This document shows, one piece after another, positions 4,454 to 8,362 of a stretch of 8,362 bases of DNA. The stretch's first letter is position 1. Every line of letters begins with the position of its first letter. Source of the DNA: Candidatus Manganitrophaceae bacterium (GTDB taxonomy: Bacteria; Nitrospirota; Nitrospiria; SBBL01; Manganitrophaceae). The stretch lies in the NCBI GenBank assembly GCA_004297235.1, contig SCUR01000192.1:1-8362 (forward strand), written 5' to 3'. A program made the translations under genes and the position numbers. A model generated the notes under the pieces. It did no database searches. It was given only the letters and a program-made list of their open reading frames with translations, and was not told the DNA's origin.

Positions 4454-4915
4454 ATGACTTCACTTGGATACAGACGAGCGTTCTGCTTCTTTCTCCTTCT
4501 CGCCCTCGCCGCCTGCCGGTCGGGCCCGGCTTACGACCGGCTGCCGATTCCCGATCGAAGGGTCAATCTCCTCGGCCTGGAGATGATTGCAACACAACAC
4601 CTCGACGCCCATCCCGAAGATTTTTCGAAGTTTGCGACGATCCTCACCGAGGCCGACAACGCGCTGCAAACCGACTCCTGGAAGACGCATGCCGGGGTGA
4701 TTTCTTGGATTCGAGGCGCGATGAAGCGGGAGGGAATCGATCCGTCGGCGCCGGTCTTTCTTTTTTTGCAGAGCGTTTATCTCAAGGGATGGGAAAGAGC
4801 CTACCTGACACGGGTCGATGCGGGAGAGCGGGAGTATCTCTACGATTTGATGGGGGCCGTCATGGGAGGAATGCACCGCTGCACCTGCGCCGGATCGCAT
4901 TCGATGTCGGACTGA
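4454..4915 (+). CDS. small outer- or inner-membrane lipoprotein, function unknown
   Basis: This is a 153-residue precursor with a textbook lipoprotein signal: MTSLGYRRAF, a hydrophobic core, then the lipobox LALAAC with the lipidated Cys at residue 21. The mature part is mostly helical by composition (NLLGLEMIATQHLDAHPEDF, FATILTEADNAL, THAGVISWIRGAMKREG, FLFLQSVYLKGWERAYL). It ends in a Cys-containing tail, MHRCTCAGSHSMSD. No known family is recognised. The frame is open back to a GTG at 4415, but that start would place extra residues before the signal peptide, so the ATG at 4454 is preferred although its ribosome site is poor. The last 76 bases (residues about 129-153) overlap in antisense the end of the radical SAM gene. 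It is divergent from the beta-barrel gene and could share control with it through the palindrome at 4386-4395. Confidence 0.75.
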   Translation: MTSLGYRRAFCFFLLLALAACRSGPAYDRLPIPDRRVNLLGLEMIATQHLDAHPEDFSKFATILTEADNALQTDSWKTHAGVISWIRGAMKREGIDPSAPVFLFLQSVYLKGWERAYLTRVDAGEREYLYDLMGAVMGGMHRCTCAGSHSMSD

Positions 4916-5835
4916 GGCCCCTCTCGAAAGAGAATGCCCTGGCAGGTCCCCCGGCGCGCGAACTCCGCCTCGATCATCTCCAAGATTTCTCCTTTGTGTT
5001 TTTCCCAGCGGGGGGAGAGAATATCTTCTCCGTCGAGCTCTCCCATCAACCGTTCGATGATCAGCCGCTCCGGGAGCCGCTCCAGAACATCGCAGACCAA
5101 CTGAATATAATCGGAAAGGGTCAGGAGGACGAGCTCGCCGCGCCGGTGGGCCTGCGCGAGCGGCGCCTGCCGCGGGATATACAGATGGGTCAGCTTGACG
5201 GCGTCGATCGGCATCTGCGCGACCCGGTCGGCCGTCTCCAGCATCATCGACCGATCTTCTCCGGGCAATCCGAGAATCAGATGCGTGGAGAGGTAGAGGC
5301 CCCGCTTCTTGATCCGATCGACCGCATCGACAAACTCGGCGAAGGTATGGCCGCGGTTCACCCGCCGGAGGGTTTCGTCATGAATCGATTGAAGCCCCAC
5401 CTCCAGGAAGAGCGCCGTTCTTTTTTGAAGATCGGTCAAAAGATCAAGCACCGGCTCCGGCACGCAATCGGGACGGGTGGCGATCGCCAGCCCGACCACA
5501 TCGGGATGAGAGAGCGCCTCGTCGTAGAGGGGGGCGAGCTGATCGACCGGGGCGTCGGTGTTGGTGAAGGCCTGAAAGTAGGCGATGAACTTCTCCCCGC
5601 CGAACCGCCGCTTGCGATAAACGGCGATCCCCTCTTCCACCTGCTCGCGGACCGACTTTAATACGCCGCTGCTGTTGGGGCTGAAGCTGGCGTTGCTGCA
5701 AAAGGTGCAGCCGCCGAAGGCGACCCGGCCGTCCCGGTTGGGGCAGTTGAAGCCGGCGTCGAGCGGCAGCTTGTAGACCCTCCAGGGGAAGCGGCTTTTC
5801 AGATAACGGCTGTAAGCATTGTAATAGCGTCGCAT
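4840..5835 (-). CDS. YhcC-like radical SAM protein (TIGR01212 family)
   Basis: The protein has 331 residues. It opens with YYNAYSRYLKSRFPWRVYKLPLDAGFNCPNRDG and carries the family's cluster motif: Cys31, Cys43 and Cys46 in C-x11-C-x2-C spacing, written CPNRDGRVAFGGCTFC. These residues bind the [4Fe-4S] cluster that cleaves SAM. Further landmarks are AYFQAFTNT (85-93), ATRPDC (119-124), EVGLQS (145-150), and THLILGLPGE (184-193). The family is widespread and related to the Elp3-type radical SAM domain; its substrate is not established. The core appears to end near residue 300 (CQGILF). About 30 further residues form a tail that lies almost wholly in the antisense overlap with the lipoprotein gene. 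The frame is open back to 5958, but the conserved MRRYYNAYSRY start favours 5835. GGGA eight bases upstream is only a weak ribosome site. Confidence 0.9.
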   Translation of the reverse strand: MRRYYNAYSRYLKSRFPWRVYKLPLDAGFNCPNRDGRVAFGGCTFCSNASFSPNSSGVLKSVREQVEEGIAVYRKRRFGGEKFIAYFQAFTNTDAPVDQLAPLYDEALSHPDVVGLAIATRPDCVPEPVLDLLTDLQKRTALFLEVGLQSIHDETLRRVNRGHTFAEFVDAVDRIKKRGLYLSTHLILGLPGEDRSMMLETADRVAQMPIDAVKLTHLYIPRQAPLAQAHRRGELVLLTLSDYIQLVCDVLERLPERLIIERLMGELDGEDILSPRWEKHKGEILEMIEAEFARRGTCQGILFREGPQSDIECDPAQVQRCIPPMTAPIKS

Positions 5836-5856
5836 CGCGTCGTTCCCGTTGAGTGT

Positions 5857-5862
5857 GTTATA
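5857..5862 (-). promoter_or_regulatory. candidate -10 box for the radical SAM gene
   Basis: TATAAC on the minus strand (5862 down to 5857) lies 21 bases before the ATG at 5835. A -35 is poor: TTTGAG (5883 down to 5878) at 15 bases. The 80-base gap to the divergent ABC gene must hold promoters for both directions. Confidence 0.3.
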
Positions 5863-5915
5863 GTAAAGAAAGATCCGCTCAAAGACAATCAAAAACGATT
5901 TTGAAGCTCCTTTCA

Positions 5916-6674
5916 ATGGGCCATCCGATCGTACAGGTCGATCACCTAACCAAGTCATTTAACGGATTCGTTGCCGTCAATGACCTCTCCTTCTCCATTG
6001 AGGAGGGGGAGATCCTCGGTCTGCTCGGGCCCAACGGCGCCGGGAAAACCACACTGATTCAAATGCTCCTCGGCCTGATCACGCCGACCGCGGGAGAAAT
6101 CCGGATTTTAGGGTTCGACCTCAAGCGGCATCGGGAGGAGATCCTCTCTCAAGTCAACTTTTCCTCGACCTACATCTCGATGCCGACCTCACTGACCTTG
6201 CGCGAAAACCTCACCGTCTTCGCAAAGCTCTACGGCATCAAAAAGCCGGAGCATCGAATTGACGAGCTCCTCGAGATCTTCGAGATCAAGCGGCTCAAGA
6301 ACACGATCACCCGTCATCTCTCCTCGGGACAGCTCACCCGGCTTTCACTCGTCAAGGCGCTGCTGAATCGGCCCAAAGTCCTCTTTCTCGATGAGCCGAC
6401 CGCCAGCCTCGATCCCGATATCGCCGACAAAACCCGGACGCTGCTCAAGTCGATTCGCGATCAAAGCCGGCTCACGCTTCTCTATACCTCGCACAACATG
6501 AAGGAGATGGAGGAGATCTCCGACCGGATCCTCTTCTTACATCAGGGACGCATTTTGGCGAGCGGGACGCCGGCCGAGATCCTCCGGCTCTTCGCGGAGC
6601 GGAACTTGGAAGATGTCTTCCTGAAAGTCGCGCGCGGAAATCATTCCCTCGAACCGCCGGAGAGCCGGCCATGA
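5916..6674 (+). CDS. ABC-2 type exporter ATPase subunit
   Basis: The protein has 252 residues. Domains in order: Walker A GPNGAGKTT (38-46), signature LSSGQLTR (135-142), Walker B KVLFLDEPT (154-162), D-loop SLD (164-166) and H-loop His193 in YTSHNM. The MELs-like opening VQVDHLTKSFNGFVAV and the ATGA overlap with a six-helix permease make it the cytoplasmic ATPase of an exporter that moves a lipid, polysaccharide, drug or similar substrate outward. Two details differ from the textbook: the signature is LSSGQ rather than LSGGQ, and the Q-loop region reads NFSSTYISMPTSLT with Thr85 where Gln is expected. This looks like a recognisable ABC-2 subfamily trait rather than damage, since all other motifs are intact. 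The ATG at 5916 is chosen because family homology begins there; the frame runs back to 5853, and no clear ribosome site precedes either start. Confidence 0.93.
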   Translation: MGHPIVQVDHLTKSFNGFVAVNDLSFSIEEGEILGLLGPNGAGKTTLIQMLLGLITPTAGEIRILGFDLKRHREEILSQVNFSSTYISMPTSLTLRENLTVFAKLYGIKKPEHRIDELLEIFEIKRLKNTITRHLSSGQLTRLSLVKALLNRPKVLFLDEPTASLDPDIADKTRTLLKSIRDQSRLTLLYTSHNMKEMEEISDRILFLHQGRILASGTPAEILRLFAERNLEDVFLKVARGNHSLEPPESRP

Positions 6675-7465
6675 AGCTCCATCGGGTGACGGCATTGGTC
6701 CTGCGGCACCTCTACCTCTACCAGCGAAGCCTGCCGCGGATGACGGAGGTCCTTTTCTGGCCGTTGATCGACCTTCTCCTCTGGGGATTCGTCACCCTCT
6801 ATCTGCAGCGCTTTCAGGCCAATCTTCCGAAGTTCGTCACCTTCTTCCTCGGGGCGTTGATCCTCTGGGATATCCTCTATCGGGCTCAGCAGGGAATCTC
6901 GGTCTCGTTCCTGGAAGAGGTCTGGTCGAAAAATCTGTTGAACCTCTTCGTCACCCCGATGCGGCCGAGCGAGTTCTTGGCGGCGCTCCTGACGATCAGC
7001 ATCGCGAAGCTCCTCACCGCCGGGCTGGCCAGCGCCTTTTTGGCCTGGCTCTTCTACTCCTTCAATCTCTTCGTTCTCGGGCTCTCCCTCATCCCCTTCG
7101 TTCTCAACCTGGCTCTGATGGGATGGGCGATCGGGATCATCACCATGGCGTCGATCCTCCTCTACGGCCAGGAGGCCGAGGTGATGGCGTGGGGACTCGC
7201 CTTTCTCGTCCAGCCGGTCTCGGCCGTCTTTTATCCGGTCTCGGTGATGCCGGCTTGGGTTCAGCCGATCGCCTGGATGATGCCCTCCTCCCATGTCTTC
7301 GAAGGAATGCGGGCGGTCGTCGAGACGGGGGCGTTTCCCGTCGAGGAGCTGGTAAAAGCATTCATCCTCAATCTCTTCTATCTTTCGCTGGCCCTCTCCT
7401 TCTTCTATCGAAACCTTCGTGTTGTGAAAGAAAAAGGGCTCTTGCTCCGCAGCGGGACCGAGTAG
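6671..7465 (+). CDS. ABC-2 type exporter permease subunit
   Basis: This is a 264-residue integral membrane protein. After the amphipathic start RVTALVLRHLYLYQRSLPR come about six hydrophobic segments, roughly 24-46, 56-76, 99-123, 134-160, 168-190 and 226-244. They follow the ABC-2 layout, including the E-x-x-W-S-K-N-L-L-N-L-F-V-T-P cytoplasmic loop at about 82-97 and the late VQPIAWMMPSSHVFEGMR loop. It forms the membrane channel with the preceding ATPase. The ATG overlaps the ATPase stop by four bases (ATGA), a sign of coupled translation, with GGAG at 6659-6662 inside the upstream gene. The substrate cannot be named: relatives export antibiotics, O-antigen or capsule, lipids or nodulation factors, and no biosynthetic genes sit alongside. 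The protein ends in a basic, non-membrane tail (FYRNLRVVKEKGLLLR). Confidence 0.92.
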   Translation: MKLHRVTALVLRHLYLYQRSLPRMTEVLFWPLIDLLLWGFVTLYLQRFQANLPKFVTFFLGALILWDILYRAQQGISVSFLEEVWSKNLLNLFVTPMRPSEFLAALLTISIAKLLTAGLASAFLAWLFYSFNLFVLGLSLIPFVLNLALMGWAIGIITMASILLYGQEAEVMAWGLAFLVQPVSAVFYPVSVMPAWVQPIAWMMPSSHVFEGMRAVVETGAFPVEELVKAFILNLFYLSLALSFFYRNLRVVKEKGLLLRSGTE

Positions 7466-7480
7466 GAAGCGCCGTTTCTC

Positions 7481-7512
7481 CTCCGGATGGCGTCCGCCGG
7501 GAACGCCCGGAG
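7481..7512 (+). terminator. GC-rich hairpin after the ABC operon
   Basis: CTCCG (7481-7485) pairs with CGGAG (7508-7512), and GGCG (7489-7492) with CGCC (7504-7507), leaving a three-base bulge and an 11-base loop. No T run follows, so any termination here would need Rho or another factor. It lies 16 bases after the permease stop. Confidence 0.25.
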
Positions 7513-7655
7513 CCCATTCTCATCCCGTGTTCCTTCTGAATTCCCTGGGTCATTCCCCTGTGTAAGGAATCTCACGGACTCTCCTTTTCAAGGGTGGTAC
7601 TCTCAAAAAATCTTGTTCACTCAACGCAACCAAAACTCAAACAGGGAGGTATTCA

Positions 7656-8150
7656 ATGGCCACTGGACAACAGCAAGTCATGCCCCGTCAGCAGCAGCGA
7701 TCACGCGCGGTCAGCCAATGGAGTCCGCGGACCGAGATGGAGCGGGTCTTTCAAGATTTCTTCAGAGATTTTAGAGACCTTGCTTCCTGGAACCCGCAGT
7801 CGATGCTGGCGCTGACCTCGGCGTTCCCGACGGTGGAGATGTATGAAGAAAAGGACAAGTTCGTGGTGAAGGTCGATACGCCGGGCCTGGAGAAAGAGGA
7901 CATTCGGATCTCGATCACAGACAATACCCTTCATTTGAGAGGGGAGGTCCGGCAGGAGGAGGAGCGGGAAGATCGGAACTATATTTATAGTGAACGGGTC
8001 TATGGGACCTTCTCCCGCGACATCCCGCTTCCTTCGGCGGTGAATGCGGATCAGGTCCGCGCCACGGTCAAAAACGGCGTCTTGACGATTGAGCTGCCGA
8101 AGTCGAAAGAGGCGATGCCGAAAGAGATCAAGGTCGAGGCTCAAAAGTAA
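7656..8150 (+). CDS. Hsp20/alpha-crystallin small heat-shock protein
   Basis: The protein has 164 residues. An N-terminal Gln- and Arg-rich arm (1 to about 25) and an aromatic helix (MERVFQDFFRDFRDL, 28-42) precede the alpha-crystallin domain, about 57-150. The domain shows FPTVEMYEEKDKFVVKVDTPG, SERVYGTFSRDIPLP (112-126) and NGVLTIELPK (140-149), the A-x-x-x-N-G-V-L hallmark. The C-terminal IKV (158-160) is the I-x-I/V anchor that docks into a neighbouring subunit. Such proteins form oligomers that hold unfolding proteins without ATP until Hsp70 systems refold them. Ribosome site GGGAGG at 7644-7649 is good. No clear CIRCE or sigma32 site was found in the 190 bases upstream. The gene is monocistronic as far as visible. 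Confidence 0.95.
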   Translation: MATGQQQVMPRQQQRSRAVSQWSPRTEMERVFQDFFRDFRDLASWNPQSMLALTSAFPTVEMYEEKDKFVVKVDTPGLEKEDIRISITDNTLHLRGEVRQEEEREDRNYIYSERVYGTFSRDIPLPSAVNADQVRATVKNGVLTIELPKSKEAMPKEIKVEAQK

Positions 8151-8170
8151 CATCCGATGATCTTCGGCGG

Positions 8171-8192
8171 TTGGGTCTCAAAGCGGGCCCAA
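8171..8192. terminator. possible hairpin between convergent genes
   Basis: TTGGGTC (8171-8177) pairs with GGCCCAA (8186-8192), 7 bp with one G-T wobble and an 8-base loop. It lies in the 68-base gap between the Hsp20 stop and the stop of the convergent partial gene. No T run follows on either strand, so this is a weak call. Confidence 0.3.
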
Positions 8193-8218
8193 TCGCCCGC
8201 GCGGAAAATAGCGCCGGG

Positions 8219-8362
8219 TCATGGGAACAAAATCGCTTTGGCGATCCGGACCGCCTCCGCCGGATCTTTCGCGATGAAAACCAAATTCGGCTTCAGTCCC
8301 TTGAAGAAGCGCTTGCCGTCCTCGTTCTCGGTCATCAGGATCACCGGCTTCTGCGCTTTGAG
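8219..8362 (-). CDS. C-terminal end of an unidentified protein (partial)
   Basis: Reading leftward from the edge, the frame gives 47 residues and ends in TGA at 8219-8221. Landmarks are KPVILMTENEDGKRFF, GLKPNLVFIAKDP and AEAVRIAKAILFP. The beta-alpha-beta-alpha order (strand VILMT, helix, strand NLVFIAK, helix AEAVRIAKAIL) resembles the last part of a response-regulator receiver or similar Rossmann-like domain, where a Lys follows the last strand. This is resemblance only: the phosphorylation site, if any, lies outside the window. The plus-strand frame over the same bases has a Ser/Lys-rich, unstructured-looking translation and is less convincing. Third codon positions are GC-rich on the minus strand, in keeping with its neighbours. 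Confidence 0.6.
   Translation of the reverse strand, partial: LKAQKPVILMTENEDGKRFFKGLKPNLVFIAKDPAEAVRIAKAILFP

Noticed and set aside
4393..5661. 422-codon open frame on the plus strand
   Set aside because: It runs antisense to the radical SAM gene and out of frame through the lipoprotein gene. The translation is Arg/Pro/Gly/Asp-rich with no domain, typical of an antisense shadow in GC-rich DNA.
7530..7655. Sigma32 promoter or CIRCE operator before Hsp20
   Set aside because: CCCC at 7555-7558 and TTCTGAAT upstream only vaguely resemble a sigma32 site, and no TTAGCACTC/GAGTGCTAA pair is present.
8157..8362. Plus-strand frame starting seven bases after the Hsp20 stop and open to the edge
   Set aside because: Its translation looks unstructured, it has no ribosome site, and the opposite strand over the same bases reads as a plausible beta-alpha protein end.
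1..8362. CRISPR array, insertion sequence, integrase or toxin-antitoxin pair
   Set aside because: No regularly spaced repeats, transposase or integrase motifs, or small paired toxin-antitoxin-like genes were seen on either strand.

Overview
The window reads as a chromosomal segment of a fairly GC-rich Gram-negative bacterium. The Gram-negative call rests on a signal-peptide beta-barrel protein ending in Phe and a lipobox lipoprotein. The protein set (BolA plus monothiol glutaredoxin, YhcC-type radical SAM enzyme, Hsp20, ABC-2 exporter) is compatible with a Nitrospirota-like or related lineage, but no marker here fixes the phylum. I see no insertion sequence, phage gene cluster, CRISPR array, rRNA or functional tRNA.

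Layout, left to right: (1) 1-257 holds no gene I can support. (2) 258-1310 has two small membrane-associated genes on the + strand: a DUF2892/YgaP-like protein and a PH-domain (bPH2-like) protein, separated by a strikingly structured intergenic element (732-820). (3) 1367-1789 on the - strand is a small HExxH putative metallopeptidase. It is divergent from a + strand bolA-grxD pair (2011-2642), with good sigma70-type promoters facing away from each other between them. (4) 2643-2815 is a non-coding stretch with a 19-bp perfect inverted repeat, a T6 run and repeats of its own arm. It precedes 2816-3613, a divergent member of the SAM hydroxide adenosyltransferase (DUF62) family whose catalytic motifs are altered. 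(5) 3620-4306 (-) is an outer-membrane beta-barrel protein; 4454-4915 (+) is a small lipoprotein of unknown function, divergent from it. (6) 4840-5835 (-) is a YhcC-like radical SAM protein whose C-terminal tail overlaps the lipoprotein gene in antisense. (7) 5916-7465 (+) is a two-gene ABC-2 exporter with a 4-bp ATGA overlap. (8) 7656-8150 (+) is an Hsp20 small heat-shock protein. (9) 8219-8362 (-) is the C-terminal end of an unidentified protein leaving the window.

Functional links: BolA and glutaredoxin very probably act together in Fe-S cluster handling and iron sensing. The ATPase and permease form one exporter. The other genes look like independent transcription units packed in convergent and divergent pairs. 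The points most worth a second look are the SAM-hydrolase-like protein lacking its family's catalytic residues, the inverted-repeat element before it, the structured leader before the PH-domain gene, and the antisense overlap of the lipoprotein and radical SAM genes.
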